64,000 bases of DNA from Micromonospora saelicesensis (GCF_900091575.1 NZ_FMCR01000002.1:899760-963759), one strand, 5' to 3'. Shown: positions 1-9,190, counted from the first letter of the stretch. Notes: generated from the sequence alone by a model not told the origin. A program made the numbers and translations.

Positions 1-2
1 AC

Positions 3-359
3 CCGAACATGACGGTGCTGGCGCTGGAGGGCTCGTTCGCCTCGGTGCTCGGTGGCGCACCCGCCGCCGCCGTGGTGTTCTCCGCCGACGTCAACGCCCG
101 TACGGCGGCCGACGCGCGGGTGCGGGACCTGGAGGCCCGCACCGCCGCCTCGGCCGGCACCGAACGCGCCGCGCTGACCGCGGAACTCGACGAGCTGCGC
201 TCGTCGGTGCGCGCGGAGAAACTCAGCGAGGTGGCCGCGGAGTTCGACCGGGTGCACAACATCCACCGGGCCGTCGAGGTCGGCTCGGTGGACGCCGTCA
301 TCCGCGCCGCTGAGCTGCGTCCGCGCATCATCGAGACCATCGAGGCCCGCCTGGGGTAG
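3..359 (+). CDS. C-terminal part of acyl-CoA carboxylase carboxyltransferase (5' truncated by window edge)
   Basis: The reading frame is already open at the left edge, so this is the last ~118 residues of a longer protein. The stretch GSFASVLGGAPAAAVVF followed by an alanine-rich helix and a terminal segment with EVGSVDAVIRAAELRP matches the C-terminal end of the carboxyltransferase half of biotin-dependent acetyl/propionyl-CoA carboxylases. That half moves the carboxyl group from biotin to the acyl-CoA. The internal ATG at 9 lies inside the conserved domain and is not the true start. A strong hairpin follows the stop. Whether this is a fused carboxylase or a separate beta subunit cannot be seen here. 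Confidence 0.75.
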   Translation, partial: PNMTVLALEGSFASVLGGAPAAAVVFSADVNARTAADARVRDLEARTAASAGTERAALTAELDELRSSVRAEKLSEVAAEFDRVHNIHRAVEVGSVDAVIRAAELRPRIIETIEARLG

Positions 360-382
360 AGCGGCCGGAACGCCCGCACCGC

Positions 383-417
383 GTCAGCACCACCGGTCGT
401 CGACCGGTGGTGCTGAC
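383..417 (+). terminator. Strong hairpin terminator after the carboxylase gene
   Basis: A perfect 15-bp stem (GTCAGCACCACCGGT / ACCGGTGGTGCTGAC) with a 5-nt loop starts 24 bases after the carboxylase stop and lies between convergent genes. There is no long T-run, as is usual in high-GC actinomycetes. It probably serves both strands. Confidence 0.8.
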
Positions 418-428
418 CGTTTGGCGGT

Positions 429-890
429 CTAGCTGAGCGCCGCGTTCAGCGCGACGGCGACGGCGAGCCAGACGATGACCGAGCCGATACCGACGCCGAC
501 CATGGCGAGCGCCTTGACGGCGGTTGTCATCCGGGTGTGGGCGACCGTCAGGTTCGCCCAGACGCCCAACACCCCGACCAGCGCGCCCAGGATGCCGCCG
601 ACGGTGAACAGCAGGATCGGCAGCAGAACCAGGATGCGCAGGAAGATCGGCATGGGGGGCCCGGTCCGGTGCTGCACACCGTTGACCTCCACGGTCGGGT
701 AAGGGTCGGCGAGAACGCTGCGTACCGTGGCCTGGACGACACCACCGTCCACCGTCGGCAACGCGTAGCGTCTGCCCGTCCTGGGGGCCGGTACTCCGCC
801 CACGGTGACGGCAGGGTGGCCAAGGAATGCCTTGGTGGCGATGACGATCGGGCCAGCCACGCCGGCGACGTTGAGCGGTTCGGTGTTCAC
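429..890 (-). CDS. Hypothetical membrane protein with two C-terminal membrane segments
   Basis: A protein of about 153 residues from the GTG at 890. The N-terminal ~85 residues are soluble and beta-like (for example GVVQATVRSVLADPYPTVEV). They are followed by two hydrophobic spans around residues 90-115 (ILVLLPILLFTVGGILGALV) and 130-150, separated by a short polar turn. The frame stays open further upstream to 1043, but that part has poor codon bias and lies across a hairpin, so I use the GTG nearest the coding-like sequence; no clear ribosome site supports it. I do not recognise the family. It lies downstream of the SigC-like gene on the same strand, separated by a hairpin. Confidence 0.55.
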   Translation of the reverse strand: MNTEPLNVAGVAGPIVIATKAFLGHPAVTVGGVPAPRTGRRYALPTVDGGVVQATVRSVLADPYPTVEVNGVQHRTGPPMPIFLRILVLLPILLFTVGGILGALVGVLGVWANLTVAHTRMTTAVKALAMVGVGIGSVIVWLAVAVALNAALS

Positions 891-934
891 CGGCGTGATC
901 TTAGGAAGCTGGGCACGCCCCGTCCATCCCGTTG

Positions 935-967
935 ACCGAGCGGGGGCTGCCGCCCGCAGCCCTCGGT
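935..967 (-). terminator. Bulged hairpin downstream of the SigC-like gene
   Basis: ACCGA (935-939) pairs with TCGGT (963-967), and GGGCTGC (944-950) pairs with GCAGCCC (956-962), with a four-base bulge on one side. It lies about 78 bases beyond the sigma factor stop and before the next minus-strand gene, which fits a transcription terminator. Confidence 0.55.
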
Positions 968-1044
968 CAGGTGGCGTGTCGTAGCAGCTCGTGGATGAGC
1001 GAGACGACCTCGTCGGGGGCGCACTCATGGCGGCAGCATCCACC

Positions 1045-1659
1045 TCAGCCGGTTCGTCGCCCGTGGCCCGGGTCGGTGTCGGCCTGCCAGGCGGCGACGA
1101 GGTCCTCGCGCGCCCGGGCGACCCGGGAACGGATCGTGCCGACGGGGCACTGGCAGACGTCCGCCGCGTCGGCGTAGGACAGGCCGAGCACCTGGGTGGC
1201 GACGAACGCCTCGCGGCGCTCCGGGGTCAGTCCGGCGATCAACTGGTGCAGGGTCACGCCCTCGTCGGCACCGGCGGTGATCGCACCGGCGGCCTCGGCC
1301 GCCGCCTGCCAGTCCGGCACCGACGCCATCCTCGGCCGGACCACCGCCGTCCGGACGTGGTCCACGGCGACGCGCCGGGCGATGGTGAACACCCAGGTAC
1401 GGGCCGACGAGCGGCCGGCGAAGCCGGGCAGGTTGCGGATTGCCCGTAGGAACGTCTCCTGGGTCAGGTCGTCGGCCTCTCCCGGCCCGGCCAGGTGGGA
1501 CAGGAACCGCCAGACCTGGTCCTGTAGTGCCCGGATGAACGCCGTGGCGGCCTGCCGGTCACCCTGGCCCGCCTCCCGTGCCCACCGGGTCACCTGGTCG
1601 TCGTCAGCGACGCCGTTCCGCACAGACCACCGTCCTGTGTGCCACGGGCGCTCCTTCAT
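1045..1659 (-). CDS. sigC: SigC-like ECF RNA polymerase sigma factor
   Basis: A sigma-70 factor of 204 residues carrying region 2 (GEADDLTQETFLRAIRNLPGF, then a SSARTWVFTIARR stretch) and region 4 (LGLSYADAADVCQCPVGTIR helix-turn-helix). From memory these closely resemble Mycobacterium tuberculosis SigC, including the SSARTW and CPVGTIRSRVARAR motifs. There is no extra C-terminal domain and no adjacent zinc-finger anti-sigma gene. The start is ATG 1659; GTG 1623, preceded by AGGA, is a possible alternative. The upstream gap contains GGGAAC on this strand, an ECF-type -35 element that would fit self-regulation. SigC is linked to copper supply in mycobacteria (family knowledge), and a copper-type cluster lies at 43.8-49.9 kb. 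Confidence 0.85.
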   Translation of the reverse strand: MKERPWHTGRWSVRNGVADDDQVTRWAREAGQGDRQAATAFIRALQDQVWRFLSHLAGPGEADDLTQETFLRAIRNLPGFAGRSSARTWVFTIARRVAVDHVRTAVVRPRMASVPDWQAAAEAAGAITAGADEGVTLHQLIAGLTPERREAFVATQVLGLSYADAADVCQCPVGTIRSRVARAREDLVAAWQADTDPGHGRRTG

Positions 1660-1793
1660 GCCGAGATGCCGTCGTCGGAACGCCGCCGGTCGGCCGCGCA
1701 CTCTGGTGGTCGCCGGCCGGTCCGGAAAAGTTCCCGGGGTTCCCCCGTTCGACTGATCTCGCGGATGTCCGAGGTGACGGGAACCGGGGCCGC

Positions 1794-3620
1794 TCAGCTC
1801 CAGACGGGCTGGTCCGCGCTCTCGCGTTCTCTCGGGACCACGGGGTCGGGCATGCTCCACGAGCGCCACAGCTGGCTGTACCCGCCCCCGGCAGTGAGCA
1901 GCTCGGCGTGCGTGCCGTGCTCGGCGACACGCCCCTGGTCGAGGACGACGATGCGGTCCGCGGTGGCCGCCTGGCTGAGTCGGTGGGCGACGATCAGCGT
2001 GGTACGGCCCTCGGTGGCCGCCACGGCGGCGCGGTCGAGGTCGCGCGCGCCCGCGCTGCCCGCCTCGGCGGTGGCCTCGTCGAGGACCGCGACGGCCGGA
2101 TCGGCGAGGATGAGGCGGGCCAGCGCGAGCTGTTGGGCCTGGGCCGAGGTGAGCTGCCGCCCGCCCTCCCCCACCGCGGTGGCGAGGCCCTCCGGCAGGG
2201 TCCGCACCCACTCGGTGGCGCCGACGACGTCGAGGGCGGCCGCGATCTCGGCGTCGGTGGCGTCCGGGTCGGCGAGGCGCAGGTCGTCGGCGAGCGGCCC
2301 GGCGAAGACGTGCACCTCCTGGCTGATCAGGGCGATCTCGCGACGGAGGCGGTGCTCGTCGAGCTGTGTCAGCGGCACGCCGCGCAGGGTCACCGCGCCG
2401 TCGGTGGGCGCGATGATGCCGGCGATGATGCCGGCGAGGGTGCTCTTGCCCGCGCCACTCGCGCCGACCAGGGCGACGCGCTCTCCGGGGGCGAGACGCA
2501 GGCGGATGTCCCGCAGCACCACCGGCCCGTCGTCGTAGCGGTGCTGCCCGACGGTCACCTCCAGCGCCGCCGGTGCACCCCGGTCGTGGCGGTTGGTCGC
2601 GGTGCCGGCGGGGGTCGCGGTGTCCGGCAGGGTGGTGACCCCGACGAGTCGGGCCAGGCTGGCCCCCGCCTGCAACACCGAGTCCGACTCGAACAGCAGC
2701 AGGCCGATGGGGTTGAAGAGGCGGTGGAAGTAGAGGGCGGCAGTGGTGGCGGCGCCGACGGTGGCCAGGTCGCCGCGTACCAGTAGGAAGCCGGCGAGCA
2801 GCACGGCGGCGAGCCCCACGAACTCCGAGCGGTTGATGCGCAGCCCGAAGCGGGTGTAGAGACCGAAGATCTCCAGCGACAGGTCGCGGGCGACGCCGGA
2901 GCGCTCCGCGATCCGCGCGACGTGGGCGTCCTCCATCCGGTAGGCGCGCACGGTGGCCGCGCCCCGCAGCGCCTCGGCCGTCGCCTGCGCGCGCTCGCCC
3001 GTCGCCACCCGCTCGCGGGCGTAGTACGGCACCGACCGCTTGAGGTACCAGCGCAGCGCCACCGCGTACGCCGGGGCCGCGACCAACCCGGCGATGCCGA
3101 GGCGCCAGTCGAGGGCGAAGAGCCCCGCCGCGGTCAGCACGACGGACAGCAGCGCGCCGAGGAAGGCGGGGCCGCTCGTGGCGATCACATTCGTCACCAC
3201 TGCCACGTCGTCGCCGGCACGGGCCACCAGGTCCCCGGTCCCGGCTCGCTCCAGGGTGGCCGACGGCAGGTGCAGGGCGCGGTCGAGGACCCGCTCCCGG
3301 AGTCGGGCCAGCACGGTCTCGCCGAGACGCGCGGCGACCGCCGCTCCGGCCGCGGTGAGGAGTCCCGCGAGCACGGCGGCACCCGCGATCACGCCGGCCC
3401 AGGCGATCACGCGAGGCGTGTCGGTCCCGGCGATGACGTCGTCGACGAGGCGACCGAGCACCCAGGGGGCGACCAGCCCGGTCGCGGCGGCGACGACCAG
3501 CAACGTGCCGGCGACGGCGCTGAGCCCGGGCAGGAGGGCCAGCTCGGTACGGAGGGCGGCCCAGGTCTGCCGGCCGGTGGCCGTCGGCAGCAGGTGCCGG
3601 GTGATCGGCTCGGACGTCAT
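1794..3620 (-). CDS. ABC exporter-fold subunit, canonical Walker A but degenerate signature
   Basis: A 608-residue half-transporter. Membrane domain: residues ~20-310 (six helices). ATPase domain: residues ~350-590. Walker A is intact (LVGASGAGKSTL), Walker B is AVAVLDEAT and the H-loop is AHRLS. The signature that should read LSGGQ is LTSAQAQQ. The start codon overlaps the stop of the upstream partner by four bases (ATGA), so the two are translationally coupled and very probably form a heterodimer. The partner has the reverse pattern of intact and lost motifs. With the iron box upstream of the pair, a siderophore or metal-chelate substrate is likely (inference); direction of transport cannot be told from the sequence. 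Confidence 0.85.
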   Translation of the reverse strand: MTSEPITRHLLPTATGRQTWAALRTELALLPGLSAVAGTLLVVAAATGLVAPWVLGRLVDDVIAGTDTPRVIAWAGVIAGAAVLAGLLTAAGAAVAARLGETVLARLRERVLDRALHLPSATLERAGTGDLVARAGDDVAVVTNVIATSGPAFLGALLSVVLTAAGLFALDWRLGIAGLVAAPAYAVALRWYLKRSVPYYARERVATGERAQATAEALRGAATVRAYRMEDAHVARIAERSGVARDLSLEIFGLYTRFGLRINRSEFVGLAAVLLAGFLLVRGDLATVGAATTAALYFHRLFNPIGLLLFESDSVLQAGASLARLVGVTTLPDTATPAGTATNRHDRGAPAALEVTVGQHRYDDGPVVLRDIRLRLAPGERVALVGASGAGKSTLAGIIAGIIAPTDGAVTLRGVPLTQLDEHRLRREIALISQEVHVFAGPLADDLRLADPDATDAEIAAALDVVGATEWVRTLPEGLATAVGEGGRQLTSAQAQQLALARLILADPAVAVLDEATAEAGSAGARDLDRAAVAATEGRTTLIVAHRLSQAATADRIVVLDQGRVAEHGTHAELLTAGGGYSQLWRSWSMPDPVVPRERESADQPVWS

Positions 3621-5323
3621 CGCAGGGTTTCCTCCCGGTAGCGGGCGTCGCTGGCGAGCAACCGCTCGTGCGGACCCTCGGCGACGACCCGTCCCCGGTC
3701 GATCACCGCGACCCGGTCGGTGATCCGCAGCAGCGCCGGGCTGGTGGTGATCAGCACCGTGCCGCGGTTTCCCGCCCCGCGCGCCCCGGCCAGCCTCGTG
3801 GCGAGCAACCCCTCGGTCACCGCGTCGACCGCCGTGGTGGGGTTGTGCAGCACCAGCACCGCCGGGTCGGCGACGAGCGCCCTGGCCAGCCCGATCCGCT
3901 GCCGCTGCCCACCGGAGAGGTTCGCCCCGCGTTCGGTGAGCAGGCGGTCGAATCCGTGCGGGTGGGCGGCGAGCACGTCCTCGGCTGCGGCAGCCCGCAC
4001 GGCGGCACGCAGCACCTCGTCGTCGACGGAGGCGCCGGCGCTGAGGTTGGCGCGCAGCGTCCCCTCGAACAGCGCCACGTCATGCTGCTCGACCAGGACC
4101 ACGGCGCGTGCGGCGTCGATGTGCAGCTCGTCGGCGGGCACGCCGTCCACGCGGACCGTCCCCCGGTGGTCTGCCCGGGGCACCCGACCGGCCAGCAGCG
4201 CGACCAGCGCCTCGGCCTCGCTCGGGTCGTAGGCGAGCACGCCCAGGATCTCACCGGCGCGGACGCGCAGGCTGACGTCGTCGAGGCCCGCGTACGAGAC
4301 CCCGTCGAGGGCGAGCCGGGACGGGCTCGGGGCGGGCGGCCCGGCGTCGCCCGGCTGGACGACCGGCGCGGCGCCGAGGACCCGGGCGACCCGCCCCGCG
4401 GAGGCTCGGGCCATGGCGAACAACTGGACGCAGTACCCGAGCGTCTGCACCGGCTCGGCGATGAACTGGGCCAGCCCGACCACGGCGACGAGCTCGCCGA
4501 TGGTGAGCTGGCCCTGTAGTGCGAGCCAACCGGCGAATCCGGCGACCGTCGCGAGGAAGAGGCCGTTGACAGTGGTGGTGAGCCCGAGGTGCAGACCCTT
4601 GGTGGTGGCGGCGCGCAGGGTGACGTCGAGCGCGTGACGGCTGGCTCCCGCGTACCGGCGGGCGGCGTGGTCCTGTGCGCCGATGCCGCGCAGCACGCGC
4701 AGGCCGCTGACGAGGTCGACGGCGAGGGCGGTCGTGGCGGCGAGCGCCTCCTGCTGCGACGTGCTGCGCCGGGTGAGCAGCGGCGCCATCCGCTGGAGGG
4801 CGACGACCAGCAGGGGTACGCCGATGAGCACCCCGAGGCCGAGAGGAATGTCGACGACGAGCAGCGCGACGGCCGCGACCACGATGGCGGTGAGCGCCGC
4901 GGCGGTGAGTCCCGCGACCCGCACGACGAGCGCGGACAGCTCGGCGTCGGAGGCCGTCACGGACAGCAGTTCGCCGTCGCGCATGCCCGACCGGCGTCCG
5001 CGCGGGTCGAGGGCGCTGCGGACGATCTCGACCCGGGTGGCGTGCGCCTCGTGTTCGACGGCGGCGAACGCCAGTCGTGCGCCGGCCCGGTAGGCGAAGG
5101 CGAGCACTGTGAACAGGGCGGCCAGGCCGGCCAGCGAGAGCAGCAGGGCGCGGACGTCCCCGGTGGCCACCGCACGGTCGATGACCACGCCGATGGCCAC
5201 CGGGACGAGGGCTTCGGTGGCCTGGTGGGTGCAGAGCAGCGCGATGCCGGCGGCCACCCGGGCCCGCTGTCGACGCAGCGCGCGACGGAGCACCACGCCA
5301 CCGGTGGTCTCGGCGACTGTCAT
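3617..5323 (-). CDS. ABC exporter-fold subunit, canonical LSGGQ but lost Walker A/B and H-loop
   Basis: A 568-residue half-transporter with a six-helix membrane domain (~20-300) and a C-terminal ATPase domain. The signature is perfect (LSGGQRQRIGLARAL). The Walker A region reads GVLAYDPSEAEALVALL, without any GKS/T. Walker B reads VLVLHNPTTAVD, with the catalytic Glu replaced by Asn, and the H-loop His is replaced (TTSPALL). This subunit cannot build its own ATP site, but its LSGGQ can complete the site on the 608-residue partner. Its ATG lies ~42 bases downstream of an IdeR/DmdR1-type iron box. No ribosome site is evident before the ATG. Confidence 0.85.
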   Translation of the reverse strand: MTVAETTGGVVLRRALRRQRARVAAGIALLCTHQATEALVPVAIGVVIDRAVATGDVRALLLSLAGLAALFTVLAFAYRAGARLAFAAVEHEAHATRVEIVRSALDPRGRRSGMRDGELLSVTASDAELSALVVRVAGLTAAALTAIVVAAVALLVVDIPLGLGVLIGVPLLVVALQRMAPLLTRRSTSQQEALAATTALAVDLVSGLRVLRGIGAQDHAARRYAGASRHALDVTLRAATTKGLHLGLTTTVNGLFLATVAGFAGWLALQGQLTIGELVAVVGLAQFIAEPVQTLGYCVQLFAMARASAGRVARVLGAAPVVQPGDAGPPAPSPSRLALDGVSYAGLDDVSLRVRAGEILGVLAYDPSEAEALVALLAGRVPRADHRGTVRVDGVPADELHIDAARAVVLVEQHDVALFEGTLRANLSAGASVDDEVLRAAVRAAAAEDVLAAHPHGFDRLLTERGANLSGGQRQRIGLARALVADPAVLVLHNPTTAVDAVTEGLLATRLAGARGAGNRGTVLITTSPALLRITDRVAVIDRGRVVAEGPHERLLASDARYREETLR

Positions 5324-5364
5324 GCTCGGATCGATGAGGGCACGGCGACGGACTCCACTTATGA

Positions 5365-5383
5365 TTAGGGCAGGCTAACCTAA
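5365..5383 (-). promoter_or_regulatory. IdeR/DmdR1-type iron box before the ABC pair
   Basis: TTAGGGCAGGCTAACCTAA matches the 19-bp actinobacterial iron-repressor palindrome TTAGGTTAGGCTAACCTAA with two mismatches. It is 42 bases upstream of the first ABC subunit start and would cover its promoter, so iron should repress the pair. The gntK stop codon (5375-5377) lies inside the box. Confidence 0.85.
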
Positions 5384-5968
5384 CATGCCCGAAGCGGGGT
5401 TGGACGCGCGGTCCCGGTGCTCCCCCACCGGCACCGAAGCCGGCAGACCGAGACCCTTGACGGCCGCCGCGACCAGGGCCTCCGGGGGCAGCGAGACATC
5501 GAGTACGAGCACCGACTCGTCCGGCTCGGCCGGTTCCAGCGTGGCGAGCTGCGACTCCAGCAGACTGGCCGGCATGTAGTGCCCCTCGCGCCGGGCCAGT
5601 CGGGCTCGGATGACCTCCGCCGGCCCGTCCAGGTGCACGAAGTCCACCCGGAGGGGGCCCTGACGGAGCACGTCCCGGTACGACCGCTTCAAGGCCGAGC
5701 AGGCCAGCACCGTCGAGCGGCCCTCCGCACCGCGATCGGCGATCCACCCGGCGATGTCCCGCAGCCAGGGCCACCGGGTGGTGTCGTCCAGCGGTACGCC
5801 CGAGCGCATCCGCGCCACGTTCTGCGGGGAGTGGAACTCGTCCGCCTCGGCGAACGTCAGCCCCGTCGCCGCGCCGATCCCGCGCGCCACAGTGGTCTTG
5901 CCGGCCCCGGAGACACCCATCACCACGACATGCCGGGTGGGCCGGGCGCCGCGCCGCTCACCAGTCAT
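5375..5968 (-). CDS. gntK: Gluconokinase
   Basis: A P-loop sugar-acid kinase of 197 residues (family length ~170-200), forming 6-phosphogluconate from gluconate and ATP. Walker A is [11 protein letters not shown] near residue 20. The gluconate-binding ADEFHSPQN segment follows, then the family motifs [26 protein letters not shown] and [14 protein letters not shown]. It is the last gene of the sugar-acid operon and overlaps the 3' end of the mannonate dehydratase gene by 11 bases. Its final codons and stop form half of the iron box that serves the next operon. Confidence 0.93.
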   Translation of the reverse strand: MTGERRGARPTRHVVVMGVSGAGKTTVARGIGAATGLTFAEADEFHSPQNVARMRSGVPLDDTTRWPWLRDIAGWIADRGAEGRSTVLACSALKRSYRDVLRQGPLRVDFVHLDGPAEVIRARLARREGHYMPASLLESQLATLEPAEPDESVLVLDVSLPPEALVAAAVKGLGLPASVPVGEHRDRASNPASGMLG

Positions 5969-7187
5969 GAACCGTGCCGTCCTTGAGTCGGTTGAACGGC
6001 AGGTACGCCGGCTCGTACGGGAACCGGGCCGCCGCCTCCTCGTCGAGCTCCACCCCGAGCCCCGGTTGGTCGCCCGGGTGCAGGTAGCCGTCGGTGAAGG
6101 TGAACGACTGCCGAAACACCTCGTTGGCCAACGGGGTGTGCTTCATGTACTCCTGGATCCCGAAGTTGTGGATGGCCAGGTCCAGGTGCAGCGCCGCGGC
6201 CATGCCCACCGGGGAGATGTCGGTGGGGCCGTGGATGCCGGACTTGATCTGGTACTGGGCGGCGAAGTCGAGCAGCTTGCGCATGGCGGTGATGCCGCCG
6301 GTGTGGGTGACAGCGGACCGCACGTAGTCGATCAGCTGCTCCCGGATCAGGGTCTGGTAGTCCCAGACCGTGTTGAAGACCTCACCGATGGCCAGGGGGG
6401 TGGTGGTGTGCTGGCGAACCAGCCGCAGCGCCTCCTGGTTCTCGGCCGGGGTGCAGTCCTCCAACCAGAACAGGTCGTACGGTTCGAGGGCCCTGCCGAG
6501 CTTGGCGGCCTGGATCGGGGTCATCCGGTGGTGACCGTCGTGCAGCAGCGGCAACTCCGGGCCGAACTCGCCGCGCACCGCCTCGAAGACCGACGGCAGG
6601 TGGCGCAGGTACGCGCGGGTGTCCCAGTCCTCCTCGGCGGGCAGCGGGGTGCGCTGCGCGGGCTCGTAGTCGTAGCGCTGGCCGGTGGAACTGGGTTGCG
6701 CGGCCACGCCGTAGACCGCGTTGATCCCCGGCACCGAGGTCTGCACCCGGATCGACCGGAAGCCCTCGTCGAGGTGGCGACGGATCGAGTCGAACAGCTC
6801 GGGGATGTCCCGCCCCGACGCGTGCCCGTACGCCATGATGCCGGTGCGCGACGCGCCGCCCAGCAGTTGGTAGAGCGGCATGCCGGCGGCCTTGGCCTTG
6901 ATGTCCCAGAGCGCGACGTCGACCGCGGCGATGGCCGCCATGGTGACCGGGCCCCGCCGCCAGTACGCCGACCGGTACAGGAACTGCCAGGTGTCCTCGA
7001 TCCGGTGCGGGTCCCGTCCCATCAGCAGCGGGGCGACGTGGTCGCGCAGGTACGAGGCGACGGACAGCTCGCGGCCGTTGAGCGTGGCGTCGCCCAGACC
7101 GGTGATGCCCTCATCAGTGGTGATCTTGAGGGTGACGAAGTTCCGGTCGGGGCTGGTCACGATGATGTCTGCTGCGACGATCTTCAC
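5958..7187 (-). CDS. manD: Mannonate dehydratase, ManD type (enolase superfamily)
   Basis: 409 residues from GTG 7187, which has AAAGG six bases upstream; the open frame extends further but without coding character. N-terminal capping domain ~1-120, barrel ~150-380. Visible ligand and catalytic positions of the RspA/ManD group: D and H in LLHDGHHR, E in WLEDCTP, E in AIGEVFN, H in SGIHGPTD and E in FGIQEYM. The enzyme dehydrates D-mannonate to 2-keto-3-deoxygluconate, a step in hexuronate breakdown; some members are weakly active or act on D-gluconate. It lies between a second acid-sugar dehydratase and gluconokinase in one operon. Confidence 0.9.
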   Translation of the reverse strand: MKIVAADIIVTSPDRNFVTLKITTDEGITGLGDATLNGRELSVASYLRDHVAPLLMGRDPHRIEDTWQFLYRSAYWRRGPVTMAAIAAVDVALWDIKAKAAGMPLYQLLGGASRTGIMAYGHASGRDIPELFDSIRRHLDEGFRSIRVQTSVPGINAVYGVAAQPSSTGQRYDYEPAQRTPLPAEEDWDTRAYLRHLPSVFEAVRGEFGPELPLLHDGHHRMTPIQAAKLGRALEPYDLFWLEDCTPAENQEALRLVRQHTTTPLAIGEVFNTVWDYQTLIREQLIDYVRSAVTHTGGITAMRKLLDFAAQYQIKSGIHGPTDISPVGMAAALHLDLAIHNFGIQEYMKHTPLANEVFRQSFTFTDGYLHPGDQPGLGVELDEEAAARFPYEPAYLPFNRLKDGTVHDW

Positions 7188-7218
7188 GGGGTGCCTTTCG
7201 TTCTTGCCGGTCGGGGTC

Positions 7219-8367
7219 TCACCACTCCGCGTAGGAGCCGTCGGGGTGCCGCCAGGTCGGGCTGCGCCAGGCGTGCCCGCGCTTGTCAGCGGTCCGCACG
7301 GCGTGTTCGTCGATTTCGATGCCAAGACCGGGCGCTGTCAACCGCTGCACGTACCCGTCGACGAAGGTCAGCGGGGTCTGGTCGAGGCAGTAGTCGAGCA
7401 CCTCGGCGCCCTGGTTGTAGTGGATGCCGATGCTCTGTTCCTGGATCAGGAAGTTGGGCGTGGCGAAGCCGACCTGGAGGCAGGCGGCGAGGGCGATCGG
7501 CCCGAGCGGGCAGTGCGGGGCGAGCTGCACGTCGTACAGCTCGGCCAACGTGGCGATCTTGCGAACCTCGGTGATGCCGCCGGCGTGCGCGAGGTCCGGC
7601 TGGGCCACGGCGATGCCGGCCTGCAACACGGGCAGGAACTCCTGCCGGCTGTAGAGCCGCTCCCCCGTCGAGACGGGGGTGGTGGTGCAGCGGACGACCT
7701 CACCGATCAGGTGGGAGTTCTCCGGCACCACCGGTTCTTCCAGGAAGAACGGCCGGTACGGCTCCAGCAGCGGGGCGACCCGCCGGACGTTGGCGAGGGT
7801 GAACCGACCGTGGAAGTCGACAGCGACGTCGCGGTCGTCGCCGAGGACCTCGCGGGCGACGGCCACCCGCTGCACCACCGCGTCGAGGTCGGCGACCGAG
7901 GCGAGCGGGCCCATCCGCCCGGACGCGTTCATCTTCACCGCGGTCAGGCCCGCCTCGATCCGGGCGCTGATCTGGTCGCGGATCTCGGCGGGCTCGTCAC
8001 CACCGATCCAGCCGTAGACCCGGATCCGGTCCCGGACCGGCCCACCGAGGAGCTGGTGCACGGGGGCGCCGTAGTGCTTACCGGCGATGTCCCAGAGCGC
8101 CTGGTCCAGACCGGACACCGCGCTGGCCAGGATCGGGCCACCCCGGTAGAAGGACCCCTTGGTCAGCACCTGCCAGTGGTCCTCGATGCGCAGGGCGTCC
8201 CGTCCCATGAGCAGCTCGCTGAGTTGGTGGACGGCCGTGCGCACGGTCTCGGACCGGCCCTCGCAGGTCGCCTCGCCCCAGCCGACGATGCCGGACTCCG
8301 TCTCGATCCGGACGAACAGCCAGCGGGGCGCGACCAGGAACGTCTCCACCTTCGCGATCGTCGTCAT
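7219..8367 (-). CDS. dgoD: Galactonate-type dehydratase (enolase superfamily)
   Basis: 382 residues from ATG 8367. An N-terminal capping domain (~1-110) precedes a TIM-like barrel. Metal and catalytic positions match D-galactonate dehydratase: D and H in [10 protein letters not shown] in [11 protein letters not shown] in STGERLYSR, and H in LAPHCPLGP. The likely reaction is D-galactonate to 2-keto-3-deoxygalactonate. It starts within 10 bases of the permease stop, so it is part of the importer operon. No 2-keto-3-deoxy-sugar-acid kinase or aldolase is present here, so the product must be finished by enzymes encoded elsewhere. A related acid-sugar substrate cannot be excluded. Confidence 0.85.
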   Translation of the reverse strand: MTTIAKVETFLVAPRWLFVRIETESGIVGWGEATCEGRSETVRTAVHQLSELLMGRDALRIEDHWQVLTKGSFYRGGPILASAVSGLDQALWDIAGKHYGAPVHQLLGGPVRDRIRVYGWIGGDEPAEIRDQISARIEAGLTAVKMNASGRMGPLASVADLDAVVQRVAVAREVLGDDRDVAVDFHGRFTLANVRRVAPLLEPYRPFFLEEPVVPENSHLIGEVVRCTTTPVSTGERLYSRQEFLPVLQAGIAVAQPDLAHAGGITEVRKIATLAELYDVQLAPHCPLGPIALAACLQVGFATPNFLIQEQSIGIHYNQGAEVLDYCLDQTPLTFVDGYVQRLTAPGLGIEIDEHAVRTADKRGHAWRSPTWRHPDGSYAEW

Positions 8368-8374
8368 GTCCCGG

Positions 8375-9190
8375 TCAGCCCTTCGTGGCACCGGCGGTGA
8401 GGCCGGAGACGACGTACTTCTGCACGAACAGGGCGATCAGCATGATCGGCAGGGTGACCACTGTCGCGGCGGCCATCAGGCCGCCCCAGTCGATGCTGGC
8501 GTAGCCGACGAAGTCGAAGATCGCCACGGGCAGCGTCTTGGTGTCGGCGCCGGAGAGCACCAGGGCGAACATGAAGTTGTTCCAGGAGAAGATGAACGAG
8601 AGGATGCCGGCGGTCGCGACGCCGGGCACCGACAGCGGCAGGGTGATCCGCCGGAACGCGCCGATGTGGGTCAGCCCGTCGACCAGCGCGGCCTCTTCCA
8701 ACTCGGTCGGCAGGCCGTCGAAGTAGCCCATCATGATGTAGACGATCAGCGGGAGCGACACGAACATGTGGCTCAGGATCAGCACGCTGAACCCGCCGAC
8801 CAGCTTCAGGTTCGAGAAGACGTAGTACCAGGGCACCAGCAGCGAGACGCCCGGGATCACCCGGGCCATGAGCACGACGAGCGCGGACTTCTTCATGTTG
8901 AAGCGGCTCATCGAGTAGGCGGCGGGCACCCCCAGCAGGAGCGAGAGCGTGGTGGCCGCGAACGCCACCCAGAGGCTGTTGCCGATGAACTCGAGATAGT
9001 TGGCCTGCTGGAGGACGGTCTCGTAGTTCTTCAGGCTGGGCGAGAAGACGAACGCCTTGGCGGTGTCGTAGATGTCCACGTTGGTCTTGAACGATGCGGC
9101 GATCATCCAGAGCAGCGGTGCCATCAGCGCGAACACCACGACGACGAGAGCCGAGTTGCGGAACACCCGGTACGGCTTGCTCGGCTTCAT
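8375..9190 (-). CDS. Carbohydrate ABC transporter permease (MalG type)
   Basis: 271 residues from ATG 9190, which overlaps the stop of the previous permease gene (ATGA). Six membrane segments are visible, including FRNSALVVVVFALMAPLLW near the N-terminus. The EAA loop that contacts the ATPase is EEAALVDGLTHIGAFRRITLP around residue 185. It pairs with the next permease and the lipoprotein below as a CUT1-family importer. No ATPase gene is present in the operon; CUT1 systems in actinomycetes commonly share MsiK, encoded elsewhere (family knowledge). Confidence 0.92.
   Translation of the reverse strand: MKPSKPYRVFRNSALVVVVFALMAPLLWMIAASFKTNVDIYDTAKAFVFSPSLKNYETVLQQANYLEFIGNSLWVAFAATTLSLLLGVPAAYSMSRFNMKKSALVVLMARVIPGVSLLVPWYYVFSNLKLVGGFSVLILSHMFVSLPLIVYIMMGYFDGLPTELEEAALVDGLTHIGAFRRITLPLSVPGVATAGILSFIFSWNNFMFALVLSGADTKTLPVAIFDFVGYASIDWGGLMAAATVVTLPIMLIALFVQKYVVSGLTAGATKG

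Noticed and set aside
1660..2211. Upstream extension of the SigC-like frame to 388 residues
   Set aside because: It overlaps the 3' part of the ABC gene on the same strand and consists of Arg/Gly-rich shadow sequence. The sigma fold starts near 1659.
5754..7574. 606-codon plus-strand frame opposite mannonate dehydratase and its neighbours
   Set aside because: Antisense to three well-identified genes, with no domain and a shadow-like composition.
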